Source: Entomortierella parvispora
Taxonomy: Eukaryota > Mortierellomycota > Mortierellomycetes > Mortierellales > Mortierellaceae
Reading direction: 5' to 3'
NCBI GenBank assembly: GCA_963573315.1
Contig: OY752141.1
Span: forward strand, 1,736,001 to 1,800,000
Length of the DNA: 64,000 bases
Shown here: piece after piece, positions 1 to 11,419 of the stretch
Layout of the letters: every line of letters starts with the position of its first letter
How positions within the stretch are numbered: the stretch's first letter is position 1
Notes under the pieces: model-generated
What the model was told of the DNA's origin: nothing
Seen by the model: only the letters and a program-made list of their open reading frames with translations
Databases searched by the model: none
Made by a program: the position numbers and the translations under genes

Positions 1-2
1 CC

Positions 3-170
3 TTGACAGAATACATGAAGCATCCTGGAGTCTCGATGACTCTTTTCTCTAGGCCCGCTCCCGAAGACGGTGATGGGGGGGAGGTCATGACAAGAGTCCC
101 CCGGCGAGCAGCAGACCGATGGGTCGACTGGCGGATAAGGTTGAACGACAGTGGCGGCATGGGTGTCTGA
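3..170 (+). CDS. Possible 3' end of a gene entering from the left edge
   Basis: An uninterrupted frame runs from the left edge to a TGA at 168-170, giving 55 residues rich in Arg, Asp and Gly (it contains MTLFSRPAPEDGDGG and RWVDWRIRLND). The composition looks protein-like rather than low complexity. No start is visible, so it would be the last exon of a gene beginning outside the window. I do not recognise the product. The 340 bases between its stop and the next gene's stop at 509 would be a shared convergent 3' region. It could equally be a chance open frame. Confidence 0.35.
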   Translation: MTEYMKHPGVSMTLFSRPAPEDGDGGEVMTRVPRRAADRWVDWRIRLNDSGGMGV

Positions 171-508
171 ATGAGTCCTTGTCGAGGCTGATTATTCAAG
201 AGAAACAAAGGGAGAATGACCCTCATGCTTTGGGCCTCATTGCAATGCATTCGCGCCCTGATGAAAATGGTGGCGGTGGCTTTGATCCTTGCTGAATCTT
301 CAGACCTGTGGTCGCAGGAGAGGGTATGAAAGGCGACTTTTTATTGTGCTTTTGTTGAAAGATGGAAAAAAGAAAGGAAACGGTACACTGGTACGATGTA
401 TATGTTCGGTCCTGGCGCCAGTATGTTGACGGCGACCAAGGTCCTGTCTGTCGGGCTCATTAAGTTACAAGGGTGTGCGGGGTCCTCCCGCGAGTGAGAA
501 ACGCGGCT

Positions 509-2300
509 TTAGTATCCAGAGTTGTCATCATCATAAAACTCCTCGTCGTCTCCCGTCTCGCTGGTGTTGTCCTCCTGATACATATCTTCCTCGTACTCCA
601 ATTCATTCTCCTCTTCCTCCTCAGAGCCATCAATGGGGGCGTTGTTCTCGTTCTGCTCTGGTTCCTCGACAGTGGTTGTAATGGGAGCGTTGTGCGAATC
701 ATCGTCATCGGGGGGAGTAACGGCGGGATCGCTATCGTTCAGCTCCTCCAACTCCTCCTCAGTCATATCAGGGTCCTGCTGATCTTCAGAATCGACTTCA
801 TCGTTGTCTGCATCGTCGTACTCGTCATTGTTGGGAGTGGGAGCAATCTCCTTGGTCTCCTCGTTGGTCTCCTCAGTGGTCTCCAAAGGATCCTCAGTGG
901 TTTCCTCGTTAGTCTCCTCGTTGGTCTCCAAAGGATCCTCAGTGGTTTCCTCGTTAGTCTCCTCGTTGGTCTCCAAAGGATCCTCAGTGGTTTCCTCGTT
1001 AGTCTCCTCATTGGTCTCCAAAGGATCCTCAGTGGTTTCCTCGTTGGTCTCCTCGTTGGTCTCCAAAGGATCCTCAGTGGTTTCCTCGTTAGTCTCCTCG
1101 TTGGTCTCCAAAGGATCCTCAGTGGTTTCCTCGTTGGTCTCCTCGTTGGTCTCCAAAGGATCCTCAGTGGTTTCCTCGTTAGTCTCCTCGTTGGTCTCCA
1201 AAGGATCCTCAGTGGTTTCCTCGTTGGTCTCCTCGTTGGTCTCCAAAGGATCCTCAGTGGTTTCCTCGTTAGTCTCCTCGTTGGTCTCCAAAGGATCCTC
1301 AGTGGTCTCTTCGTTGGTCTCCAGAGGATCCTCGTTGGTCTCTTCCTTGGTCTCCAGAGGATCCTCATCAGTTTCCTCGTTGGTTTCCTCGTTAGGGTCC
1401 TCAGTGGTCTCCTCATTGGGATCCTCGGTGGTCTCCTCGTTGGTCTCCAGAGGATCCTCATCAGTCTCCTCGTTGGTTTCCTCGTTAGGGTCCTCAGTGG
1501 TCTCCTCATTAGGATCCTCGGTGGTTTCCAGAGGGTCGGTCTCCTCATCGACCTTGGTCTCCTCAGGCTCAGAGGTGATTTCAGTGGGGGTGCCGGGGGG
1601 AAGATTATGGTTCTCCTCGCTCTCCTCGACCTTCTCTTCGTCAGGGGTGTTGTTAACCTCCTGGCTCTGATCTGGGGTGACAACAGGCTCGGCAGTGACG
1701 GGCACACATTGTTGATGGCATGCATCAAAATCCTGGACACAGGCTGTCATGCTAATCGAGTTGATCAGGCAGTTTTCCTCGTCAATCAAGCATTGCTCGA
1801 TGCACTGGTCCTCAGTAGCAGCTATTTTTTTGGTTAGTTGGTTGGTTGCAACAAGAAAAGATATTGTTAGCTACAGAGTTTTTCTTCATGTCATCGGGGG
1901 AAAAAAAGGATCGAGAAAGGTAATAAAAAAGAGCGCGAAGAGGAAGAGGTGTGTGGAGACTGGCATGCATCATGCATGCATTTTGAGCAGCACCGCAAGA
2001 GAGCTGAACAGGGACGAATTATTTTCAGGAACAAGGCTGCTCCTGAAAATGGATTAATTTGCGGAGCGTTTACCCGGTCCAGACCCGCTTTTTGCGCGTG
2101 GTAGGACGAGGAGTGCCCCCCCCTCTTAGCCCCAACGGTCAATATGCAATTCAGGAGGAGAGGGCGTGAAATGGGGTAGAAGAAGACGACGAGGAAAACA
2201 TACTGTCTTGAGCACCAGGGGCTGGGTAGGGAACAGGCGCGGCCTTGGAGACGGCGACCAGGGCCAGAGAGATGGCAAGGGTGAGCGAGAGAATGCGCAT
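509..2300 (-). CDS. Secreted acidic repeat protein, two exons
   Basis: Exon 1 is 2300-2204 and exon 2 is 1821-509. The intron has donor GTATGT, a CTAAC branch site near 1834 and acceptor ATAG. Together they encode about 469 residues. The start begins a clear signal peptide (MRILSLTLAISLALVAVSKA, then APVPYPAPGAQ). Downstream is a short Cys-containing segment with at least six cysteines (CIEQC, NC, AC, ACHQQC), then a long Glu/Thr/Asn/Pro tract. That tract is built from about ten copies of a 15-residue unit (NEETNEETTEDPLET), and the tail is Asp/Glu-rich. The protein is probably secreted or cell-wall associated. The function is not recognised; strongly acidic repeats may bind cations, which is inference. 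The 45-bp repeats make copy number unstable and produce spurious long frames on the other strand. Confidence 0.72.
888..1322. repeat. 45-bp coding tandem repeat, about 10 copies
   Basis: A 45-bp unit starting GGATCCTCAGTGGT is repeated about ten times. Copies differ mainly at alternating synonymous-looking positions (gttagt/gttggt). It encodes the 15-residue acidic unit of the secreted protein on the minus strand. Shorter degenerate units continue to about 1540. Confidence 0.9.
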
Positions 2301-2710
2301 TTGTGAATGAATGAGATGGAGAAGGGGAAGGGGGAAGGGAGAATGAAGTGGTGGATGGGGGGATGAAAGGGTGAAGGGTGTTGTTGGGTAAAGGGTGAGT
2401 GGAGAGGGAGGGTGTCCACTGTGCAGTTGTAGTGGGTGAAGGGTGGTTTGTCTTGGTGAGAAGTAAAAAGAGAAAAGAGAGAAAGAAAAAAAAAAAGACG
2501 CGGTGGGACATGAATCGGCCCAACGGTCAGGTCGGGCACGCAATCAGACAGCAGGGGTCTTCCTCCTCTCTGTCTCTCTCTCTTTCTCTCTCTCGTTCTC
2601 TCGTCTCTCTCTCTTCCTCTTGTCCTCCTCCTCTGCTCACTACTGGTGCAATCAGAGCCAGCAATGAGATGAATGGAACTGGTCAGCGTTTCTTGAACTT
2701 GAGAGCACTC

Positions 2711-2737
2711 TTTTTTTTTTTTTTTTTTTTTTTTTTT
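2711..2737. repeat. 27-base poly-T tract
   Basis: Uninterrupted T run between the secreted protein gene (start 2300) and the 3' end of the next minus-strand gene (2996). It follows a CT microsatellite at about 2565-2625. Otherwise I see nothing between 2301 and 2995. Confidence 0.9.
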
Positions 2738-2995
2738 GGAACTATTTACTCGTAAGACAAGCTCTCTGGACTAGCCACGGCTGGACTTTTCCACTCCCCG
2801 AACAAACATTCCTCCCGAGAACTGAACTGCTTGTATGTACCAAGACTACAAGACATCATGGGATTGACCAACACGAACCTTCTTCTAATGACCATTGATA
2901 ACCAGAGGTTTTTTTTTATTATTATGAAGTGCTGAATGCCAAGCTTGCAGGAAAGACGGATCCGGTCCTCGATTCCTTTTTATTTTGTTTCTGTT

Positions 2996-4068
2996 CTAGA
3001 ACATGGCCATGGCTCCTGCAAGGGTTGCAACCATCGCGGTCATGGCACCCATCGAGTACGTGGAGCCAGCGACTGCAGCGCTGGACGAGCCAGACTTGCC
3101 AGACTGGGTCACGTTCGTGGGGGTGAAAGCACCAGACGCGGTCGAGTTGCCGGTGGATGAAGGCAAGCCCAAGGTGGCATCGCAGTTGCGCTTGTACATG
3201 TCCAAGATGTTGGCGTTCAAGGTCGCGCTGGTCAACTTTTGATCAAAGTTGAGGTAATAAGGCGAAGGGGTCTTTGTGTAGTAGTTGGAGAAAATGTTGG
3301 CGACCTGTTGGTTGCAAGGCGTGCAGAACTGAGTTGCGTTCAGTCCGTTCATGTTGACGAAGGGGGTCACATACTGGATGTAACCATAGAGATCGTCCTC
3401 GTTGGGGTTGTCGTCGGGGAGCTGGCTACGTGCAATCATCTGATTGATCGAGTCGACAACACAGCTGCCGTTCTTGGCTGCGTCCTGGAAGCAGATCGCA
3501 TTGCGCTGTGCTGGGGACATGTACCTGCGGGGGAGGGAAAGGGGTAAGAAGATCATCGGAAAGAGGTAGGAGGTCAACACCACAACGAATACGAAAATAG
3601 CCCTCCAATTCATTTCTCTGCATGTTGACGTATGACAAAAAATAAAACTGAAAAGCCTGAAAAAAAGAAAACTTACCACATGTACATCACGGTGCCGAGG
3701 ACAGCCTGGTTAGCAGCAACCATATCTGCCGCACAGTTGGTCTGGATGTTCTTGTACACGGTTGAGTACTGATCAGCAGTGCAGGCAGGGGCAGCACAGT
3801 ACTTGGTAATGGCCGCCTGGAGCTTGGGAGTGTCATGATCATGAGTGTAGGTCAATGAGGGGAATCCGAGAGCAGTGTAGACTCTGCACTGGTACAGTGC
3901 GTTGGTGGGATCAGCAAGCTGGTTGAGATAAGTCGAGCAAGCGCTCGAGAGGGCGGAAGGGGAGGCCGCAGGAGTAGCGGGGGCAGAAGGCGTGGCAGCC
4001 GCGTTAACAGAGGAGGTCAAGGCAATGGCGCCAAGGGCGATGGTAGCGATGGTGGTGGTGAATTTCAT
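2996..4068 (-). CDS. GPI-anchored Cys-rich cell-wall protein
   Basis: Exon 1 is 4068-3677 and exon 2 is 3524-2996, with donor GTAAGT and acceptor CGCAG joined inside a Trp codon; 306 residues. The N-terminus is a signal peptide (MKFTTTIATIALGAIALTSS, then VNAAATPSAP). Two related Cys-rich segments follow. The first runs from about LSSACSTYLNQLADP to the exon junction and the second from about RNAICFQDAAKNGSCVVDS. They contain paired CxxC-type motifs such as CAAPACTADQY and CTPCNQQVA. A Ser/Thr-rich stalk precedes a C-terminal hydrophobic tail of small residues (MGAMTAMVATLAGAMAMF), typical of a GPI-anchor signal. The layout resembles fungal secreted DUF7729-like proteins, an attribution made from memory of the family. 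It probably acts at the plasma membrane or wall; its biochemical role is unknown. Confidence 0.8.
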
Positions 4069-5657
4069 TATGGATGTATTTGATTTGTGAGCGACTGGGG
4101 AAACTGGTCGAGAAGGGAACGAAAGGAGGAAGGATGGAAGGATGGAAGGATGGAAGGATGGGAGGATGACAATGATGAGAAGAGGAAGCAAAAGAGGACG
4201 AGGACGACGAGAATAGAGAATTGGGAAAAGGAGAAGGGCGTTCTTTTAATGTGCAGAGCAAGAAAGGAGACGGGGGAGGCCGAAGGTGACCAATTTGGGC
4301 GTTCTGCAGAAGTCGAGCGGAGGAGTGGAGTACAGCTGAGAGCCGTTTTGTCGATTCGATTGCAATTTGGGACATGGATCAAACATCCGTGAAAGTCACT
4401 CTTCCCATCGTGGGTGGAGCACGTACTTCATCTAATGGCAAACTCGTTTTTATTACCTCTCCGTGCTTCAGGTTATCGCCAGACAACACTCGTCATTTTT
4501 CGTTCGACAGCACCCTTTCTTTTTGTTTTATTGACTCTCCCGGTATTGATCTGCAGATTCAGTCACACCATCGTTGTCATCTTCAACAGCTTCCTCCTTC
4601 TCTTTCTGTCTATCTGTCTGTCTGTCTGTCTCTGTCTGTCTCTGTCTGTCTCTGTCTATCTTCCATCCTTACTCACACGGTCGCATCTCGCGGTCTAATA
4701 TCACCAGTAAGCACCATTTTTTTCACAGGAAGGAGGAAACTTTTGTTCTCGGCACAACAGGAGGGTTCAAAAAAGAGCTGCCATCTTCTGTGCGACATTA
4801 AGCACCATCCAATTAGCGAGGTCTTGAGAAAACTATAAAGCTATATATGTCGATCCAAGAGCGGAGGTGGGCGTCGTCTGCCTTTTTGGAGTATCGGGCG
4901 AATGCAGCTCAGCCTGTGTCATCGTCCACTCAAAGGCACCGTTGTTCTGTACTCCGATGAGCGATTTTTGGTACTCTACGGCATGGATAATGGTGATCTT
5001 GGTCGCCCATGCAGCGGAGGCACATTGGGGGATGACTCTTTGCTCCAAGGACTCCTATGGGCTGTGAAACACTCTACTTGGTTTTGGAACTCCCTCTGAC
5101 TCTAGGTTCTACTCCTATCTCCCTCACTATACTTTTCCGCGCCGCTTCTTGCGCCAGCTGTGGCGGGTATGGCACCCCATGGTCGGATTTGATGACGAAT
5201 CTGCTCAGCATCACGGACCACACGTGATCCTGGCAAAGGATGGCGATTTTACTTATACCAGTCAAGAGGACAACAGCAGGTATGACTTGAGTATCCAGTG
5301 GACATCATCACGAGCTTGGAAAATGTATTATTCTATCGGCAAGGCAAGAGTCAAACACAAAACCAGAATCCTGTCCCCACTAAACCTTGTGGTTTAACCA
5401 AGCATTTATTACAGTAAAAGCCCAAACCTGGAAGTACATCGAGATCATGCTTGCGACACACTATCTTGAGCTACGCATGCTTTAGCGGGAACAAGGTTTC
5501 CCTTGACGTAATACGACGGTCGACGCAATGTATCCTTCTCGCTTGGACCTCTGCCATTGGCTTTGATGGAATCCACCGTTCGCTTGACCTTATCCTACTC
5601 AGAATTGTTGTACAGAAAAAGGTATCATTAGAGAATTAGAGATCGATCAACATGCTC
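4069..5657. other. Gene-free interval with TCTG microsatellite
   Basis: No convincing gene. The first 250 bases are the GA-rich promoter and leader of the minus-strand GPI protein, including a run of GGAAGGAT units near 4130-4165. A TCTG/TCTCTG microsatellite occupies about 4607-4655. The rest up to the stop of the orphan nuclease-like gene at 5658 shows only short random frames. Confidence 0.6.
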
Positions 5658-8087
5658 CTACAGAAATGCTCGAGTACCTTCACCTACATGCGCAAAGTTC
5701 AAGGGAGCAGCAGCAGCACATAGCAATCCCAGTTGGAGGTTATTCATGGGTAGTTCAAACACCCCTACTTGCTTGTAAATGTAAAGGCTTTCATAATCCA
5801 GGGACATCGTGTATACTTCGCAACGGGCACCTACAAGGTAATAGAAATGCTTAGAGCTAATGTCAAGAGATGCAGACTACCAACGATCACAGCAACAGAT
5901 AATGTCGTACTTTTGATCAAAAGTCCTATCACTGAGTGGACCAAAACGCCAGCTCCAAGCAGGTTGTCGAGGATAATCTTCAGCATACAAGGCAGCTTTC
6001 GTTGGTCTCCTTCCAGATTGATGTCCTTGATGTCCTTTATACCAGGTTTTTTAATTTCGACCAAGAAGAGAGGCAACCCTTCAAACTCCGCAAAATAATC
6101 GGGGAAGTAAAGCTCTTCAAAACCATTGGGGGTTGGCAGTGGATCTCGACTCCTAGAGGACGCAGTGCCTTCATTATCAGCACTAGTTCCGATTAAAAGA
6201 ATCACCAGCATAGTCCACAGCCCGACTTACCAATGATCAATGACTTCTAGATCCCTAACGAGGCCGAGAATGATGTTCCTGACCACACCTTGGGTGAATG
6301 AATCTTCATTCTGTGCAAGAATCGACGATGGGGTAGGAGATGAAGTGGTTTGCAGCCAGAGGTAAGGCCTGTCTGTATAATGGCGAAGGACAACAGCAGC
6401 GAGACTCTCCCCATCAGCTCCAATTTTGCTCTGAACATATTTTTTCGTCTCCAAGAATGAATGTGTCGCAGAAAACACAGCGCTGTCGCAAATCAACTTC
6501 GTCTCTCCATCAGATGGCATGGGAATGAGACTGGGTCTGGAAAAGAAAAAAGTCGACAGATTCTTCGGAAAGTGCCTCTTCAGAAAGATTTCGTCGAAGA
6601 TGAAATTGATTGTCCTGTGCACAACAGGAGAAGTGGAACATCAGATCATGGAACACAGCATAATAACCAGCATGTGGCAACATAAACTTACAATAAATCG
6701 GAGACATCTTTGATCTCATTTCGCTTCTTGATCAATGACCTTCGTGCACTCATCAATAACAGGGAAACATCGACGCCGTTGAATATGATTCGCTCATTTG
6801 TAGTTAATTGTGAGGACGTGGTGCCTGGCCCGATCAAGTGATCGATAAAGAGAAAATCGGTCGAGTTCAGCGACGATCGGGCAGAAGAAGGTGCAGAGCA
6901 AATATAGTCGCTTCCACTCTCCGAAAAAAAATCAGCTTCCAAGAATGCGACTCTTTTATGAACTGGCTTTCGACTGGAGGGTTCACCACCAAACTCTTCG
7001 AACTCATGGGCAACATCAGCAGCAGATCTTTTTGAAGGAATCGAAGTTTTGAAAGACGTCGCTGTGACCGCTCCCTTGCTGTTGCCAATCTCTCCACTGT
7101 ACTGCATCGCCTCTATCAAAGACGTACAAACAAGACAGTATAGAGTTAGTACACGTCCCGGAGCAAGGATCCTAACAGACTGCTTGCATGCCACTAAAAA
7201 GAAGTAGTACAGCTAGTAAAGACAGAGAGAAAACAGGGTGTACTGGAAAGAAAAATACATCATGCGAAGGCAAAGTTGAAAATTACCTTTAGAGGGAGAA
7301 GCGGCTTCGTCATTGTCAAAAGAGAGAGGGGTTTCATCCTCACCATCCAGAGAGAAGAACTATAGTCACAGCGAGAACAGAGCGCCCTTTTAGTCAACAG
7401 AGGAATGCATGCTATGACAATCACATGCATCTCCCATGCTTCTTACATCAGACCTTTCGGTGGTTTCGATTATCAGCCTTTTCTGCCTCTGCTTCTTCTT
7501 ATGTGCGGGTCCAGAGATACCAACAGTTGCCTTCTTGCGAAGAACTATTCGTTTTTTTGGGCCTACAAAGTATATAACTCACAATCGTGAATTACAATCC
7601 CAGAATGGAACTCGAACAATTACCAGAATAAGACGAACCTGTCGTCGATGTTGTAGAGGATGATGCTTCTGCGATCTCCTTCCTGCGTTCCCCTGTAAGA
7701 ACAAGGACATGACCATGTTAACAATCAAACAAAAGTCGTTGCCAACCTTTATCCCATCTTATTACAATAGGCCGCTTCAGCCTCATCAGTCGCTGTGTCC
7801 TGAGCCGCTCGCGCCAGTTTCTGCCCTGACAACCTTGTGTTGATCCGCAAGAGATGCTTGGTCCAGAACTGCTCCTCATTGTGTTCCTGGAAATGTTTGT
7901 ATGATTCTTGCAACTTCTTGCGACGTCTTCGATCAATAAGCGTAGACTGTATAAGGTCTTGGAAGTGGCGAGACGCTGATTCTCGATCGCTTAGTGCAAA
8001 ATGAGAAACAAACATTGGAAAGAAAACATGCTCCCTGCCTTTCCGATCAAGGGCCCACGTCAAGAACTTTGAAGCGTCAGATGGCAT
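5658..8087 (-). CDS. Orphan protein with PD-(D/E)XK-like motif, eight exons
   Basis: The exons are 8087-7766, 7692-7624, 7562-7447, 7359-7287, 7112-6692, 6614-6231, 6182-5911 and 5830-5658. All have GT...AG borders with matching phases, giving about 609 residues. The N-terminal third is helical and basic (LIDRRRRKKLQESYKHFQEH) and followed by putative nuclear localisation stretches (GPKKRIVLRKK, KKKQRQKR). The C-terminal half contains FPDYFAEF, then LPLFLVEIKKPG, then ARCEVYTMSLDYESLYIYKQ. The acid followed by E-x-K fits the PD-(D/E)XK nuclease pattern. I recall similar C-termini in uncharacterised Mucoromycota proteins, but no function is established. The catalytic assignment is inference. 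The 48-base intron (6183-6230) is the shortest and least certain. The gene starts about 100 bases from a 175-bp tandem repeat array. Confidence 0.68.
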
Positions 8088-8180
8088 GCTAGTGGTCCCT
8101 AGGCACCTGAATGTTAGAATTGGTCTCAAAAAAAAGGGTTCGCCAAAAATTCACTTGATGCATAAATATCAAACAGAAGA

Positions 8181-8858
8181 GCCCCATGGCGCCCATGAAA
8201 GCACATGCCATGAATAGCTCCAACGAAGACCACCAAATGTCATGGTCACTTCCCGCCCGGTAGACCATGAGACACTTCTTAAATCCACTGGAGCTAAAAA
8301 AGCTGACCACAGTTGACAGGATGTTTCTGCAGTACATGCGTCATCTAACAGAGAAGCCCCATGGCGCGCAAGAAAGCACATTCCATGGATAGCTCCAACG
8401 AAGACCACCAACTGTCGTGGTCACTTCCCGCCCGGCAGACCATGAGCACTCCTTAAATCCACTACCGCTAAAAAAAGCCGGCCACTATTGACAGGGTGTT
8501 TCTGCAATCCATGCGTCATCTAACAGAGAAGCCCCACGGCGCCCATGAAAGCACATGCCATGAATAGCTCCAACGAAGACCACCAACTGACATGGTCACT
8601 TCCCGCCCGGCAGACCATGAGACACTCCTTAAATCCACTGGAGCTTAAAAAAGTCGACCACAATTGACAGAATGTTTCTGCAATACATGCATCATCTAAC
8701 AGAGAAGCCCCATGGCGCGCAAGAAAGCACATTCCATGGATAGCCCCAACGAAGACCACCAACTGTCGCGGTCACTTCCCGCCCGGCAGACCATGAGCAC
8801 TCCTTAAATCCGCTAGAGCTAAAAAAGCCGGCCACTATTGACAGGGTGTTTCAGCAAT
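8181..8858. repeat. Four 175-bp tandem repeats in A-B-A-B order
   Basis: Units begin at about 8181, 8356, 8531 and 8707 (spacing 175, 175, 176), each starting GCCCCATGG or GCCCCACGG. Units 1 and 3 share GCCCATGAAAGCACATGCCA; units 2 and 4 share GCGCAAGAAAGCACATTCCA. The array therefore behaves as two copies of a roughly 351-bp dimer. Each unit can be read through on the minus strand, but the frame has no start of its own and looks incidental. The array lies just upstream of the start of the orphan gene at 8087. Confidence 0.9.
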
Positions 8859-8859
8859 G

Positions 8860-11419
8860 GTTAAAAAGAATTTCATACTACGTACCCGAAGAAGTCGCGA
8901 CGGAGGGAGAAAAGAGCAATGAGCAAGTAATGAGCGCGAGAATCCCATGGACTGTGCTCACGTTCATGGCACCACATGCATGTACATGTGCACGTCATAA
9001 ATCACGTGTTTGTACGCGCTCATCTCGTTGTAAGTTGTAATGTGTCTACCTAATCTTGCGCGCAACTCTGACTGTCTGTAATCGACATTGTCTTTGTTCT
9101 TCATCCCAGCAGTAATCCATTTCGCACCATGGGGTGCCTTTCATTTTGGCAGTTTGTTTTTGCCGAAGAGTTATAGCCCGTCCACAGAAACCCCGATATC
9201 CAATGAAATGCTCTAGTCAGACAACAAGCTCATAGTAAACATGCAAGGCAGTGTCGTTTCAACGATGCGATTCGCGTATTCCAGCTGTGGTAACGTCGAG
9301 CTCGCACATACTACTCTGCTGAAGAACCTCGAAAAACGTCTCGAGGACAAAATTTACACAGTTCTGTATTTTGATGGCGCACCGCGTCAGGAAAAACTGG
9401 AAACTCAGCAATGATGACAGCATGTTTGAGAGAAAAGACGATCGACGCAACTCATTGAACAAGCGACAGTCCAAAACAATATTCCAACGAAGCGCCGACC
9501 TCAGTTCAACATGGAAAGGTACGTTTGGCCTTAGTGTGCATGTACTTCTTCCTTTGCCACCTGAAAGAGGGCGTTTTCGGACTCGTCTCACTCGTCTCTG
9601 ACTTTGTGCTACTATCTCTACCGCTGATGCCAGGAACTCGCCACTTGAACTGACTCGAGTATTCTTCGTGGCTCTGGTACGCTGATGCCTGACTCCATCT
9701 CGATCGTCCCTTGCATCGATCAGGAAGTGAAGATATCCGCATATACTAACGGGAGACATGTGCCACTAACGTGTGCCTGTAAAGGAGAGTTTAAAGGTCT
9801 TCTCCATCACTCACTTTTCGGCAACATCTCGGCAACCCTCTACTTTCATTCAATGCTCCTCCCTATTAAAATCCTTTCAGACGCCAATGCTGCACCTCAA
9901 GAATCAAACTTTGCCCCCCATGTTGACAATGAGAGCACCGGCAACCACCTTCTATGAAGACTACGCAGTTGCAAGTTTAGCGTCAGCCAAGGAGGAGACA
10001 CTAGCTGAGAAAGCTGATATCCGTTTGGATCCACTTCTTGTTTCCATAGGCGTCCCGGAGCCCCGCTGGGTGAAAGATTTCGCTATGGAATCAAGGCAGA
10101 CTCGCGTCTTCAAGAACCAGGGTCGTACAGCAACGTATTAAGGTATTAACGGTCGCCGACCACTTGTGTACGCCGGTCTCGACAAACCAACTTGTTTCAC
10201 CAACCACCGAGCACGGGTTCGTGTCAGTGTTTTATATTGGCTGTGTTACTCGAAGGACACACAGTGCGTGGCATACCGTAAGTAGCATGCCTCATTCATA
10301 ACGGAATAATACCAATGCTGTTGCTGTTTATCCAGTACAAACAAACAAACTCAACGTGCTGGCATAGTGGTGAGTTATCCTCCCAGGCCGCAAAACATAT
10401 CCGTTTGCATGTTAAATCCAAATATGGGGTCACGACAAAGAACATTCAGGGCCGAAAGGTGGGTATCATTGTGCATGTCTCCGTAAATAACTCCTGGGAC
10501 AACGAAGTCTGTGTGTCGAGTTCAAAACTGGCACTCCATCGAACCTCACTTGTGAGAATCAGCAGCTCAAATCAGTGCGACTTTATACCGCTGTAAAAGT
10601 GTTGACACTTCCCTGTTATCATCGAGGAACGAGGGTTCTCTCAGAGCTTTTATGCCCTGAGGCGTAGTGGACATGTTATCATTGCAGGAAAATCTACTTG
10701 CTGCCCGGTTGGATCCCTATGGACGCGACAGAGCTTTTGGACTTTCTACAGTCTGACTCCATCCAGATTCTATTGAAATTTGCTGTAAGTTCACGGGCTT
10801 GGGATTTGTTGATGTTCACAGAATATGAAACTAAGCCTACACCCCGATGTCAGAAGGCGTTTACTGCATTCATTCCTCATAAGCCCAATAAGAGAAGACG
10901 TGGAGCAGAGACTGTCGATGGCCAGGAGTTTGTAGCGGTTTACTCAGGCAGAATAAAGAGGTACAAAACTTGAATTTTATTCCTTCGCAGTTCTTTGTCC
11001 AAGGGGCAAAGGCGTGATTCAATTCCGGGCGTATTTACCTCGCGGATCATCTGTGCTCTCATCTTTAACTTCACTCCGTTTGGTCAACGCGTGAGCACCA
11101 CTATCTCGGTTTTGCCCACCAGTGTATCACGTCTTTGCTCGATTGTGGAAGAAAGGTTGCGAGGTCACAATTGCACGGGAGAAGGAACGCGTTTTTGTGC
11201 CAAGATGAAACGACAAGTGTAACCCAAACCGCCATGAAAGCATCCAGTATGATGTTGCAAATGCAGCTCAAGTTCTGTCAAGGTCGTAGCACATTTAGGG
11301 GAACCTTTTTTATTACGATATAGATAATGGCAAAATGGTAGATGGTAACAGATCTGCGTTTGTGGAGGAGGGCTCGTTAGGGGCGAGGTTTTACGCCACA
11401 ATAGCACGCCTCTCTCGTT
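8860..11419. other. Unassigned interval with weak coding-like segments
   Basis: No gene can be called with confidence. On the plus strand two open segments, about 10050-10279 and 10337-10596, are separated by a plausible intron (ACC then GTAAGT; acceptor TTTATCCAG). Joined they form an open frame ending TAA at about 10596. Another open frame, about 10698-10973, contains a basic patch (HKPNKRRRGAE). None resembles a family I know. They may be remnants of a mobile element or a fast-evolving gene. A minus-strand frame at 9259-9759 is also unrecognised. Confidence 0.35.

Noticed and set aside
473..1837. Long plus-strand frame of over 450 codons with LVGLQRILSGFLVS-type repeats
   Set aside because: It is the antisense reading of the 45-bp coding repeat. 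The minus-strand frame has a signal peptide exon and coherent splice sites, and repeats keep all frames open.
8169..8762. Two similar minus-strand frames (VFVGAIHGMCFLARHGASLL type)
   Set aside because: They are read-throughs of the 175-bp tandem repeat, with no splice sites, domain or start context of their own.
10360..10440. A-box-like TGGCATAGTGGT resembling the 5' half of a tRNA
   Set aside because: No B box or closing acceptor stem follows at the right distance.
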